A stretch of 64,000 nt of DNA, from positions 809,001 to 873,000 of the forward strand of contig NZ_CP071604.1 of the NCBI RefSeq assembly GCF_017357225.1, read 5' to 3'. This document shows, in pieces, positions 47,764 through 57,135 of this stretch (positions are counted from its first letter, which is position 1; every line of letters starts with the position of its first letter). Below the pieces are notes generated by a model. The model searched no databases. It was not told the DNA's origin and saw nothing but the letters and a program-made list of their open reading frames with translations. Position numbers and translations under genes: made by a program. Origin of the DNA: Rhizobium binae (lineage in GTDB: Bacteria > Pseudomonadota > Alphaproteobacteria > Rhizobiales > Rhizobiaceae).

Positions 47764-49788
47764 TCAATCCCCGTTGAAATAACCTTCCCTTTGGGCCTGC
47801 TTCACAAACAGATCGATAGCGATCGCGCTTCCGTATTGTGAGTAGTGCACCTTGTCTCGCAGCATCGGCAATCCGTCCTGGGTCTTGAGGCTGCAAATCC
47901 CCTCTCTACAGAACACGGGGTTGGGATCGAAAAAAGTCACGGTCGGATGCCTGGCGAGAACATACTTCATTACCAGAGACAATTCATGCTGCTGGTCCTG
48001 AACTTCTGCCTCAGTCAATTGGCAGTTCTTTACCGGCTGTTTGAATGGCCGCGCAAAGCAGTATTTGGGTTCATAGTCGATCTCAGGCTTAGGGCCAAAA
48101 AGGAACACCTTGATTCCTCTCGATTCTAGAAAAGAAATTCGCTTGTCGAGACCGTCCCGATAGCGCGGCGCCCACACGGCGTCGTTTGCAGCTATTTTCG
48201 TAAAGTGATCGATGAGGCGGCCGCCGCTGTCAAATCGAGGCCACTTGGCCTCCAGGATCGCATATTGGAGGCTTGGCGTCGCGGAGACTATCTCGTCCTG
48301 CGTCTCGCACTGTGTCTTGATCTCCGGATCTCCGGCCGAGGCGCTTGGATCGCATGAGCTATACGACAAGATTACCTCATCCTTCGTGGCCGGATTGGCG
48401 ACGAGGCCGGCCACCAGGGCGTTCGCGTAACTGTCCCCGAGAAGGATCATCGTGGGCGAGCCCTCACGCGTCTGCGTGCAGAAGTATCGATAATTCGCTG
48501 GATATTTGGCTTTGCAAATCTCGTTGCTCGTGTATTTCCAGGTTGTGCCTTCCAATTGCTCGTGGATCTTGGCATCCATGGCGACGCTCTCACGCATGGG
48601 GGCGCCATTGTAAAGATAAATCGAATAGCCGGCCATGCCGACAATGCAGACGATGTAGGATAAGGTCATCGTCACTGCCCGCGATTTCCACTTACGGCGA
48701 ATATTCGTTTCGATGAGCAGATAGGTGGCCATTGCCAGCACGAATGCAGCCAAAAGAGCCAAAGTCCGAAGTTCAAGGCTTGGTGTGTCGCCCTCAACGA
48801 TGCGGGCGAATGCCAGCAGCGGCCAATGCCAAAGATATAAGGGAAAGCTGATCAGTCCCACCCATACCATCGGGCGATTGGCGAGTAGCTTCGTATTGAT
48901 CGAGTTGCCAGAGGCAGAGAGGATGAGAAGGGCCGCTCCAACGCTTGGGAAGAGCGCGTGCCATCCCGGGAAAACGCTCGCTGGGGAAAGGCGCGCGAGT
49001 GCCACGGCGATCAGGATCGCGCCTGCTATGGCCGTTAAGCTGGATGCACTTATCCGGTTTGCAGCCGCGCCAAGGAAGGAGGGATGCTTGCTGCGCCCGT
49101 CGATCAAGACCTGCGCGAGCGCCGCTCCAATCAAGAGTTCCCACATGCGCGTGAAGGGCGAGTAGAAGGTTGCGACCGGATGGGCGTGGACGCTCACTAT
49201 ATTGGCTATGAACGACAGCGACGCAATGAGCAGGATGAGCGGGAGCTTGGGAAGACGAAATCTGAACACCACCCAGAGGATCGCCGGCCAGACAATGTAG
49301 AATTGCTCCTCGATCCCGAGCGACCACAGGTGAAGCAGCGGTTTCACTTCCGCCGCGCTGTCGAAATATCCGCTTTCCTGCCACAGGACGAGGTTCGACA
49401 CGAAGCCGGCTCCGCCGGCGACGTGCTTGCCCAGTTCCTTATATTCCTCGGGGAGAAGGGCAAACCATCCGAAAGCCGCGGTCGCTGCAAGCACGATCGA
49501 CAAGGCGGGAAAAATGCGGCGGGCGCGCCTGCTGTAGAAATCAAGAAGGTTGAGATGGCCGCGGTTCAGGTTTTCCAGGAGGATCGTCGAGATCAGAAAT
49601 CCTGAGATCACGAAGAAGATATCGACGCCGATGAAGCCCCCCGGCAACGCAGTAGGGAACGCATGGAACACGACGACCGATAGAACTGCAACTGAGCGCA
49701 GGCCGTCGATGTCTGGTCGATATCCAATTCCATTAACGCCCCGTTCGATTGGGTACGCGTTTACCGGACGACCTGTTGATATATTCAT
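47764..49788 (-). CDS. Acyltransferase (OafA/YrhL type) with SGNH domain, second copy
   Basis: The 674 residues have the same architecture as the downstream gene: an acyltransferase-3 membrane domain (YRPDIDGLRSVAVLSVVVFH, FFVISGFLIS, near residues 23-70) followed by an SGNH domain with LLGDSYANALVAGL near residue 449 and DKVHYSQYGSAIA near the C-terminus. The two proteins share domains but clearly differ in sequence, so they may acetylate different positions or sugars. They are separated by only 72 bases and are probably one transcript. Confidence 0.85.
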   Translation of the reverse strand: MNISTGRPVNAYPIERGVNGIGYRPDIDGLRSVAVLSVVVFHAFPTALPGGFIGVDIFFVISGFLISTILLENLNRGHLNLLDFYSRRARRIFPALSIVLAATAAFGWFALLPEEYKELGKHVAGGAGFVSNLVLWQESGYFDSAAEVKPLLHLWSLGIEEQFYIVWPAILWVVFRFRLPKLPLILLIASLSFIANIVSVHAHPVATFYSPFTRMWELLIGAALAQVLIDGRSKHPSFLGAAANRISASSLTAIAGAILIAVALARLSPASVFPGWHALFPSVGAALLILSASGNSINTKLLANRPMVWVGLISFPLYLWHWPLLAFARIVEGDTPSLELRTLALLAAFVLAMATYLLIETNIRRKWKSRAVTMTLSYIVCIVGMAGYSIYLYNGAPMRESVAMDAKIHEQLEGTTWKYTSNEICKAKYPANYRYFCTQTREGSPTMILLGDSYANALVAGLVANPATKDEVILSYSSCDPSASAGDPEIKTQCETQDEIVSATPSLQYAILEAKWPRFDSGGRLIDHFTKIAANDAVWAPRYRDGLDKRISFLESRGIKVFLFGPKPEIDYEPKYCFARPFKQPVKNCQLTEAEVQDQQHELSLVMKYVLARHPTVTFFDPNPVFCREGICSLKTQDGLPMLRDKVHYSQYGSAIAIDLFVKQAQREGYFNGD

Positions 49789-50198
49789 CTTGTCTACACC
49801 TTGTTACCCCGCGGCTATCATGCAGCGGCGAGCAAATCAATCTCATAGACATATTAGCTGAGATATCTGTCCGGAAACTGCCGCTCCGGCGTAGAACCAA
49901 GCGACTATCCGCGTCGGGGGACACCCATACCGCATAGTTGCACTTTGCAGTCCTCAATTGTTGCCTTACCACCTCAAACGAGGTTACCCCGCACGAAGGC
50001 GGGCTCGGTCTCCTATCCCAAAGCTTGCACCCGTTACGTATATCAGGTCAGTCGGAACCTCAAAGCGGCGTAGCTTGGAAACTACCCCGCCTGGCTCGAA
50101 TGTCTCCGCCAGTATCTGCGCGCTATCTTCAAACGACCATCTCCGACACCGCTCCGGTCCCATCAGTCGGGTCAATCTGAGCCTAGCCACGGGTGATC
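49789..50198. other. Gap upstream of the acyltransferase pair
   Basis: About 410 bases with no gene of quality. It should contain the promoter for the two minus-strand acyltransferase genes. The right part borders the IS3 element. Confidence 0.35.
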
Positions 50199-50273
50199 TG
50201 AACCCTTCAAACTGGACCGTTTTTGGTTAGAGTTTCCGGTGCAATTTCCTGGCTGGAATAGGAACGGAAGACG

Positions 50274-50540
50274 ATGAAGGCATCGCAGTTTTCAGACGCT
50301 CAGAAGGCGTTCATTTTGAGGCAGGGTGACGAGGTTGTGTCGGTGGCGGAGATCTGCCGTAAGGCGGGGATCAGCCAGGCGACCTACTTCAACTGGAAGA
50401 AAAAATACGCCGGTATGCTGCCGCCGGAGATGAAGAAGCTGAAACAGCTCGAGGACGAGAATGCGCGGTTGAAGAGGATCGTCGCGGATTTGACGCTGGA
50501 CCGCGAGATGCTGCAGGACGTCATCCGCCGAAAGCTCTGA
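50274..50540 (+). CDS. IS3-family OrfA
   Basis: An 88-residue protein with a helix-turn-helix (VAEICRKAGISQATYFNWKK, residues 24-43) and a leucine-zipper-like helix KLKQLEDENARLKRIVADLT, ending LQDVIRRKL. Usually it is fused to OrfB by a -1 ribosomal frameshift; here the -1 frame is open from its end and reads KALRPARKREVVKGM into OrfB. Confidence 0.88.
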   Translation: MKASQFSDAQKAFILRQGDEVVSVAEICRKAGISQATYFNWKKKYAGMLPPEMKKLKQLEDENARLKRIVADLTLDREMLQDVIRRKL

Positions 50541-50560
50541 GGCCTGCTCGGAAGCGGGAG

Positions 50561-51445
50561 GTGGTGAAAGGCATGTGCCGGGACTGGATGATCTCGATCC
50601 GGCGTGCCTGTGGAGCGTTGAACTTCGATCGGTCAACCTACCACTACACCTCTCGCCGTGCCGATCAGGCCGGCTTGGAACGGCGCATTCGCGAGATCTG
50701 CGAGACGCGTGTTCGTTACGGCTATCGTCGCGTGCATGTACTGTTGGAAGGCGAAGGTTGGGGCACCAACATCAAGCGAACCTACCGCATTTACAGAGAC
50801 TTGGGCCTGCAGCTACGAAACAAAACACCCAAGCGCGGGGTCAAGGCAAAACTGCGGGAAGATCGGCAGATCGCCGTTGGACCGAACGATGTCTGGGCTA
50901 TGGACTTCGTTCACGACCAGCTCGCGACCGGGAAGAAGCTGCGCGTCCTGACGGTGGTCGACACCTTCTCGCGTTATGTGCCGGTGCTTGATCCGCGCCA
51001 TAGCTATCGCGGTGAAGATGTCGTGCAAACATTGGAACGGGTATGCCGGAAAATTGGCTATCCGAAGACAATTCGTGTCGATCAGGGAACGGAGTTTGTG
51101 TCACGTGATCTCGATCTCTGGGCCTTTGCGAAAGGCGTCACCTTGGACTTCTCGCGTCCCGGCAAGCCCACGGACAATGCCTTCATTGAGGCCTTCAATG
51201 GCCGCTTCCGGGCGGAATGCCTGAACCAGCACTGGTTTCTGACCCTTGCAGATGCCCGCGAAAAGATGGAGGATTGCATAGAGACTATAACGAGTTTCGG
51301 CCACATGGTGCGATGGCAACAAGGTGCCGATCTCGCTGATGAAATCGGCAGGCGCAACCAGCCCGCCTCCCTGAATGAAGCCGGAAAACTCTACCTTCCG
51401 GTGGTCCAACGTTTGGGAGCGGTTCAAAAGCCGCCGGGGCTCTAA
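50561..51445 (+). pseudogene. IS3-family OrfB transposase with altered C-terminus
   Basis: The rve core is complete: WAMDFVHDQL (first Asp), IRVDQGTEFVS (second Asp) and AFIEAFNGRFRAE (Glu). Near 51275 the reading frame shifts. The bases that follow read RDYNEFRPHGA in another frame and, after a second one-base loss, VPISLMKSAGATSPPP with a stop, which is the normal family ending. In the actual frame the protein instead runs on to 51445 with an unrelated tail. Two single-base deletions are the simplest explanation. Confidence 0.72.
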
Positions 51446-51466
51446 TCGCCGCTGGATGAAAGTTCA

Positions 51467-51704
51467 GTGGCATGTATGGATCAAGTCAGTCTTATGAGAC
51501 GTGGCGCGCGTTTTTAGCTGCGTAGATCTGAGCCACACGCTTCGACCTTAGGTCTGAAACGATTTTGTTGACATCGGCAGATTGTGTGGTTGGATCGTGA
51601 GCGACGTGAGGTTCGGACTTGTGTCGCCTTGAGCCCGCGCGGCTAGAACGCTGTCGAGAAAGCAGTATTGTTCCATAGGATGTATTGAAAAGGCGACGCG
51701 AGAA
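51467..51704. promoter_or_regulatory. Promoter region of gmd-fcl
   Basis: A 238-base gap between the IS3 end and gmd with no gene. It should contain the gmd-fcl promoter. I could not name a specific element. Confidence 0.35.
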
Positions 51705-52766
51705 ATGACAAAAACCGCGCTTATCACTGGGGTGACTGGTCAGGACGGTGCCTATTTAGCCGAATTGCTTCTGAGCAAAGGCTACACAGTGCATGGCATA
51801 AAGCGGCGATCCTCGTCTTTCAACACCGGCCGCATCGAGCACATCTATCAGGATCCGCATGAAGCTCACCCGTGCTTCATCCTCCACTATGGCGATATGA
51901 TCGACTCGACCAATCTGCTGCGGATCGTGCAGCAGACACAGCCTGACGAGATCTACAACCTTGCCGCACAAAGCCATGTCAGCGTCAGTTTCGAAATGCC
52001 CGAATATACAGCCGATGCGGATGGTATCGGAACGTTGAGGTTGCTCGAGGCTATCCGCATCCTGGGGCTTGAGAAAAAAAGCCGATTCTACCAAGCATCG
52101 ACATCGGAACTCTACGGCCTCGTGCAGGAAGTGCCGCAGAACGAGAAGACGCCGTTTTATCCGCGCTCTCCCTACGCCGCAGCCAAGCTCTATGCCTATT
52201 GGATCGTCGTGAATTATCGCGAGGCCTACGGCATGCACGCGTCGAACGGCATACTGTTCAACCATGAAAGCCCGCTTCGCGGCGAGACCTTCGTCACACG
52301 CAAGATCACTATGGCGGTGGCTGCCATCAGCCTCGGCCTTCAGGATAAGCTTTACCTGGGGAACCTTGACGCCCAGCGTGACTGGGGCCATGCGCGCGAA
52401 TATGTCGAGGGCATGTGGCTCATGCTGCAGCAGGACAAGCCGGGTGACTATGTATTAGCGACGGGTGAGACGACGCGTGTCCGCCAGTTTGTCGAATGGG
52501 CCTTTGCCGACGTCGGCATCACTTTGGAATGGAAGGGCTCCGCCGTCGACGAAAAGGGCTATGATGCCGCCTCCGGCGCTTGCCTTGTGGAAATCAATCC
52601 TCGGTATTTCCGTCCGACCGAAGTCGACCTTCTGCTTGGCGACCCGACCAAGGCACGTCAGAACCTGGGCTGGCACCACAAGACGCCGGTTCGTGAGCTC
52701 GCCGCTGAGATGGTGCGCGAGGATATCAAGCACTGGAAGGCTCAAGGCAGCCGGAAAGAGGTCTGA
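51705..52766 (+). CDS. gmd: GDP-mannose 4,6-dehydratase
   Basis: This 353-residue SDR enzyme turns GDP-mannose into GDP-4-keto-6-deoxymannose, the first step to GDP-L-fucose and related 6-deoxy sugars. Motifs: [20 protein letters not shown] (NADP site), the Gmd hallmark [25 protein letters not shown] and [10 protein letters not shown] for the catalytic triad. The full family length is present. Translation runs straight into fcl, whose GTG starts at the next base after the gmd stop. Confidence 0.94.
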   Translation: MTKTALITGVTGQDGAYLAELLLSKGYTVHGIKRRSSSFNTGRIEHIYQDPHEAHPCFILHYGDMIDSTNLLRIVQQTQPDEIYNLAAQSHVSVSFEMPEYTADADGIGTLRLLEAIRILGLEKKSRFYQASTSELYGLVQEVPQNEKTPFYPRSPYAAAKLYAYWIVVNYREAYGMHASNGILFNHESPLRGETFVTRKITMAVAAISLGLQDKLYLGNLDAQRDWGHAREYVEGMWLMLQQDKPGDYVLATGETTRVRQFVEWAFADVGITLEWKGSAVDEKGYDAASGACLVEINPRYFRPTEVDLLLGDPTKARQNLGWHHKTPVRELAAEMVREDIKHWKAQGSRKEV

Positions 52767-53717
52767 GTGTACGACTTATCCAACAAGAAGATCTGGGTTG
52801 CCGGTCATCGCGGCATGGTCGGCAGTGCTATTGTGCGCAGGCTTCAATCCGAAGATTGCACCGTCGTCATGGCCACGCGCGCCGAGGTCGACTTGAAGCG
52901 TCAGGACGAGGTCGAGAAATTTGTTGAAGCAACTCGACCTGACGCGATCATTCTCGCCGCTGCCAAGGTCGGCGGTATCCTTGCGAATGACAGCTATCCC
53001 GCCGAATTCATCTATGACAATCTGATTATAGAAACCAACATCTTCGAAGCCGCCCACCGCGGTGGCGTGCACCGGCTTCTCTTTCTAGGCTCAAGCTGCA
53101 TTTATCCGAAGCTCGCTCCACAGCCGATTCCCGAAGAGGCTCTGTTAACCGGTCCGCTTGAACCGACCAACGAATGGTACGCGATCGCGAAGATCGCCGG
53201 TATTAAGCTCGCGGAAGCCTATCGCAAACAATATGGCCGGGACTACATTTCGGCCATGCCGACCAATCTATATGGCCCCGGCGATAATTTCGACCTCAAT
53301 TCCAGCCATGTGCTGCCAGCGCTAATCCGCAAGGCGCATGCTGCGAAACTGCGCAATGACCCGCAAATGGTAGTCTGGGGCACAGGGACCCCGCGCCGCG
53401 AGTTCCTTCACGTCGATGACTGCGCCGACGCCCTGGTGTTTCTGCTCAAAACCTATTCGGGCTCGCAGCACGTCAATGTCGGCTCGGGCACGGATCTCGA
53501 AATAATCGAGTTGACGCATCTGGTCTGCCGCGTTGTCGGTTATGAGGGTGAGATCATCCATGATCTTTCCAAGCCGGACGGCACGCCGCGAAAACTGATG
53601 AGCAACAAGAAGCTGCAGGACATGGGTTGGGAACCGCACATTTCACTCGAGGACGGCATCAGAGCCACTTATGCCTGGTTCCTGCAATCCGAAAATGGAG
53701 CCGATCCGGCGATCTGA
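52767..53717 (+). CDS. fcl: GDP-L-fucose synthase
   Basis: The epimerase/reductase, 316 residues, converts the Gmd product to GDP-L-fucose with NADPH. Motifs: VAGHRGMVGSAIVRRL (NADP site), LGSSCIYPK and YAIAKIAGIKL, with the catalytic Tyr and Lys, and NLYGPGDNFD. The start is a GTG immediately after the gmd TGA, with GAAAGAGG upstream. The gmd-fcl pair supplies GDP-fucose to the polysaccharide. Confidence 0.93.
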   Translation: MYDLSNKKIWVAGHRGMVGSAIVRRLQSEDCTVVMATRAEVDLKRQDEVEKFVEATRPDAIILAAAKVGGILANDSYPAEFIYDNLIIETNIFEAAHRGGVHRLLFLGSSCIYPKLAPQPIPEEALLTGPLEPTNEWYAIAKIAGIKLAEAYRKQYGRDYISAMPTNLYGPGDNFDLNSSHVLPALIRKAHAAKLRNDPQMVVWGTGTPRREFLHVDDCADALVFLLKTYSGSQHVNVGSGTDLEIIELTHLVCRVVGYEGEIIHDLSKPDGTPRKLMSNKKLQDMGWEPHISLEDGIRATYAWFLQSENGADPAI

Positions 53718-53971
53718 AGCCAAGTCGGTGAAAATCTGTTCTTTGCTATTTCCACATCGATGTATGCGGCATGGGGATGGCCCGCCTCCATCGCACATTG
53801 TGTCCAGACTATCCTCTGAATGGCAGCCAAGTCCGCATGCCAGCCGGAGCGACGGCTGGCCATTCGCAGCCGGCGGCGATCACGGATTTTGCGGAAATGA
53901 GCCGGCGACCGGATTGGCAACAAACCGTCCCGCAGCCGTTCTCTTGTAATGACGAAAGAGCGGCGCTGCGG
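53718..53971. other. Gap between fcl and convergent transferase
   Basis: About 250 bases between convergent genes. No supportable gene; short frames on both strands lack ribosome sites. No obvious terminator. Confidence 0.35.
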
Positions 53972-54931
53972 TTAAGCCCTCTTGCGGGTAGAGAGTCTCT
54001 CCCTCAGATCGGGAATAAATCGTTGTATAGTATCGTCCGGCCGGCTGAACTCTTCAATTTTCCGGAACAATCCCCAGCGTTGCTCGGCATCGGCCGGGAG
54101 TTGAGGTCCACGCACATTGGATCCGTTGACCTTCGCCGAGAATTCCTCATGCGAGCGCGTATAATAGTGATTGAAGCGTACAGTATTGGCCTTGAGTTTT
54201 AAGGAATCCTCCCTCGGATAACGTGGCAGCGGTTCGCCGTCCTCGTTCACACCGATCTTGTTCGTGCCTTTCAGGTTGAACCAATGGGCGCTCTCGATCG
54301 ACCTGATCTGAGCTGGCTGAACGATCGATTTGACGTTTAGAAGCTTTGGATATTCGCGTTGGACATCCATGGGAACTGCCTGTCGGAAGTTCTCCGTGAC
54401 CAGGCCCGTGGGCCGAACGGCGTGGCCGCTCGTTCCAAAATTGACACCGGCGACACAAATCGCCTGTTCCTGCTCCCGCGCTTGCAAAAACTCGATCAAT
54501 GAAGGCGCATGCGTCGGAAACATGAATTCATCGAGGTCGAAGAAAGCCATCCAGCGGCTGCGTGATCCGAAATTGCTGACGGCATGAGCATAGGCTAAAA
54601 TTTGGGTGTTTGCCCAAACGCTAAAAGGACGCCACGGCACGACAGTAACAATGCCGGCATTCTCATAGCCTCTCAGTATCGACAAGGACTGATCCGTCGA
54701 CCCGTTGTCATAAATATAAAAGTGAGAAATGCCAACCAGCAGATGAAATTGAATCCACTCATCGAGATACTCACCCTCATTCTTTGCGACTGTGACGCAA
54801 GACAAATAATGATCAGGGTGTGTCGTCACGACGGACTGCGGAACAACGATTGGTTCGCTTACGAGAATTTTTCCGTTGCGGGCCTGGCGGCGTTTTCTGA
54901 GCGTGGCCTTAAGCCCGTGCCACATATGCAT
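53972..54931 (-). CDS. Glycosyltransferase family 92 / DUF23-like protein
   Basis: About 319 residues with the family layout: LSCVTVAKNEGEYLDEWIQF (acceptor/donor strand), HFYIYDNGSTDQSL, AFFDLDEFMFP carrying the DxD-like metal motif, and RFNHYYTRSHEEF at the end. It likely adds a sugar to a polysaccharide. I chose the ATG at 54931 (MHMWHGLK) with AGGAG six bases upstream; the longer frame begins at a TTG at 55000 and lacks a ribosome site. It is monocistronic. Confidence 0.8.
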   Translation of the reverse strand: MHMWHGLKATLRKRRQARNGKILVSEPIVVPQSVVTTHPDHYLSCVTVAKNEGEYLDEWIQFHLLVGISHFYIYDNGSTDQSLSILRGYENAGIVTVVPWRPFSVWANTQILAYAHAVSNFGSRSRWMAFFDLDEFMFPTHAPSLIEFLQAREQEQAICVAGVNFGTSGHAVRPTGLVTENFRQAVPMDVQREYPKLLNVKSIVQPAQIRSIESAHWFNLKGTNKIGVNEDGEPLPRYPREDSLKLKANTVRFNHYYTRSHEEFSAKVNGSNVRGPQLPADAEQRWGLFRKIEEFSRPDDTIQRFIPDLRERLSTRKRA

Positions 54932-55221
54932 TATTCTCTCCTGACAGTCATCCTTGTAAGCCTGCATCAGACAGCTAAGCTCGGCGTCGTCGAAACGCAA
55001 GAGGCGGCGAACTCAGGGAGGGGGCCTTGCCTTGCTGATGCAATTTATCCAGCGACCGCCGCGGTGCTGAGGCTCGTCATGCCGAGTGCCGAGACATCTG
55101 AGGCCCGTCGGTCAGAGGTTTCCTCCGCGTAGGTAAGCTACGTGGAAGTCCCTTAATGGGGGCGGCTCACGCCACACATTATATAATAATCAGAATCTTA
55201 GTAAATCGAAAGAGGTGCCGG
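54932..55221. other. Gap left of the IS1380 remnant
   Basis: These 290 bases hold no gene I can support. Part of it should be the promoter of the GT92-like gene. It is AT-rich near 55175-55200. Confidence 0.3.
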
Positions 55222-55600
55222 TTCGGATCCCTCACATCAGGCCGGTGGCTTGGCTTGGGCCTCCAGAAACAGCTCGACAAGTAAATCCTCCAGCGCTGGA
55301 CCGTCGTAGGAAGCCCAAGAAACCAGGTCATGGCGCAGCCTGTCATAGTCGTCGACGCCCTCTTACCCAAGGCGATCGGCGCGATGCGCCGCCCGACCAG
55401 CATGCGCACAATGTGGACGGTGCAAGCCGGAGCGCGGCCATCAATAGAGCGCGCCGCCATCGGCTCGAACAGGTTAATGGCCTTGTCGACATGGCGAAGG
55501 AAGAGCGCGCCGCCATCGAAAACAGGCACGACTTTGTGACGTCGAAGCCTTCAAATCCGAGCTGCGTGGATATACAGTGTGCTGTATCGGACCCCATCTT
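55222..55600 (-). pseudogene. Decayed IS1380-type transposase fragment
   Basis: Read on the minus strand in three successive frames: GFEGFDVTKSC, then PVFDGGALFLRHVDKAINLF with VHIVRMLVGRRIAPIALG, then DDYDRLRHDLV and DLLVELFLEAQAKPPA. The order fits the N-terminal quarter of IS1380-family transposases (FDGGxLLL, then LADMLRQRIxAIACGYEDxNDHDxLRHDP). At least two frameshifts and no downstream catalytic part are present. Limits are approximate. Confidence 0.6.
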
Positions 55601-55707
55601 GCAATCTGGTAACTCTTTGTCGCAAAAGTAGTTCTTAGATTCTTGGGGCCGCTTCGCCCCTTACTTTGAGTTATTCAAGCTAAGCATGAGCTGGAGTGAT
55701 ACTTCGA

Positions 55708-56517
55708 ATGCCAAATTTGCTCGAGCAGATGCATAAAATCATCTACCGCCGCATCAGATATACCCTGACCAGGCCCAAGCCTCCTAAAACCAGTGTGCCA
55801 TTTGCCGGCCCTGTCGTGGTCGTCGGATCGGCACCCGTTTCCTACAAGCCCGTCGGCTTCGATGAGACATATCGCATCATTTCGGTGAACGCCTCGCAAA
55901 TCGCCGTCCATGCCTGGGGCATCGATTCGCCCGACGTCACCCTCATGGGCTTCAACGAGCTCCAGGGCGGCAATACGGCAGCCGTGGAGACAAGGCGCGT
56001 CCTCACCGGGCACCGCACCGGCGCTCTCTATGTTCTCACCTGGCGGCGGGGTCAGAAGCGCCAGGGGCGCGTGGAAAACAACCTTGACGCGTTCAACTAT
56101 TCCTACCGGAATCTTCATCTCGTGGGCCGCTATCAGCGCATCGCGTTGATGCACAAAACCACCGGACTGGTGAACCTTGAACTCGAAGCTGAAACCAAGT
56201 GCTCGAACGGAATGATCGCAGTGCTGTTTGCATTATACAACGGCGCCAGCGCGGTCATCATAACCGGCATAAATCCTCATTCGAATGGCCACTTATACAA
56301 CAGCGCCAATCTGACCCGCAAACATACCCGTTTCGACCGGGACATCCTGATGAGGCTGCTCAGGCAAGGCTATCCCATCTACACAGCCGATCCGCACGTC
56401 TCGGAAGAAGTCGGCCTGCCGCTCTGGCAGGGCGACAAAAAACCAAAGTCAAAGGCGGCGCAACAAGCAACCGACAATTCACAACAGCGATCTTCCCCGG
56501 CTTGTCAATCGAGATGA
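55708..56517 (+). CDS. Rossmann-like protein, possible sialyltransferase/MptE-like fold
   Basis: The 269 residues have a short basic N-terminus, then PVVVVGSAPVSYKPVGFDE and YRIISVNASQIAVHAWG, a GxGPS-like loop and strand order seen in GT29/GT42 sialyltransferase and MptE-like proteins. NGMIAVLFALYNGASAVIIT with GINPHSNGHLYN is a second conserved-looking block. I do not recognise a named family. The ATG at 55708 has GGAG upstream; a GTG four codons earlier is possible. It precedes the coupled pair at 56.6-58.3 kb. Confidence 0.55.
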   Translation: MPNLLEQMHKIIYRRIRYTLTRPKPPKTSVPFAGPVVVVGSAPVSYKPVGFDETYRIISVNASQIAVHAWGIDSPDVTLMGFNELQGGNTAAVETRRVLTGHRTGALYVLTWRRGQKRQGRVENNLDAFNYSYRNLHLVGRYQRIALMHKTTGLVNLELEAETKCSNGMIAVLFALYNGASAVIITGINPHSNGHLYNSANLTRKHTRFDRDILMRLLRQGYPIYTADPHVSEEVGLPLWQGDKKPKSKAAQQATDNSQQRSSPACQSR

Positions 56518-56574
56518 CCCGGTTCAGCTTCAAGCTGCTAGATAACACAAGGCCAAGACATCTTTAGCTGGCGC

Positions 56575-57135
56575 GTGTCGGGTCCGGAAGACCGATCGGC
56601 ACGAAAAGTTTGGCATCGCCGGCGCGGAATAGGCCGAAGGTCCAGGGGCCGAGACCAAGGGCGAAGAGCAGGAGACCGGCCCCGATGTCGCCCTCGATAC
56701 GGAGGAAAAGAGCGCTGCTTCGGTTTCAAAAAACGCTCGGCATCACCTGTCGGCCGCTGTTCTGGACATCATGGCCCCGATAAAACGATATCCGGCACGG
56801 CTGGAACTGAACAAGAAGATGACTCTTCAGAACGACACGCGGGTCCAGTCAACTCGAATGATGACGGATGGTGGTCACGTCGATGTCGTTTCCACATTGA
56901 CACGGAGGGTGGTATCGAAGACATCCAGGCTCTCCGCGAAGCTCGGCGCGGCGTCAACGACAATGATTTCGCCGGCGCCGATGGTCTGTTCCACTTCCTG
57001 CAGGACAAGCACGCACTGCTCAGCCGAAACGTGAAGGTGCAAGGGTACGGCGTCGAGAGCCGGATACGGATTTGGGTCCAATGCAAGCGTGAGGACATCT
57101 ATCAAGTCCTCGGCGTGATCTGGTCCAACACATGA
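56575..57135 (+). CDS. Uncertain protein coupled to the alpha/beta-hydrolase gene
   Basis: The last 80 codons look genuinely coding: GIEDIQALREARRG, DGLFHFLQDKHALLSRNVKV and CKREDIYQVLGVIWSNT, with GC-rich third positions. The stop overlaps the start of the next gene (ATGA), so translation is probably coupled. The N-terminal part of the frame is arginine-rich and improbable, and the only in-frame start is a GTG at 56575; a frameshift near 56870 or a missed start is likely. I do not recognise a family. Confidence 0.45.
   Translation: MSGPEDRSARKVWHRRRGIGRRSRGRDQGRRAGDRPRCRPRYGGKERCFGFKKRSASPVGRCSGHHGPDKTISGTAGTEQEDDSSERHAGPVNSNDDGWWSRRCRFHIDTEGGIEDIQALREARRGVNDNDFAGADGLFHFLQDKHALLSRNVKVQGYGVESRIRIWVQCKREDIYQVLGVIWSNT

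Larger units (their letters stand above)
50199..51466 (+). mobile_element. IS3-family element (probably inactive)
   Basis: About 1.27 kb with orfA and orfB in overlapping -1 arrangement. The left end starts TGAACCCTTCAAACTGGACC; the inverted right end reads TGAACTTTCATCCAGCGGCG, a weak inverted repeat. No clear target duplication was found (flanks GATC and GTGG). OrfB is frameshifted near its end, so the element is likely defective in cis. Confidence 0.68.
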
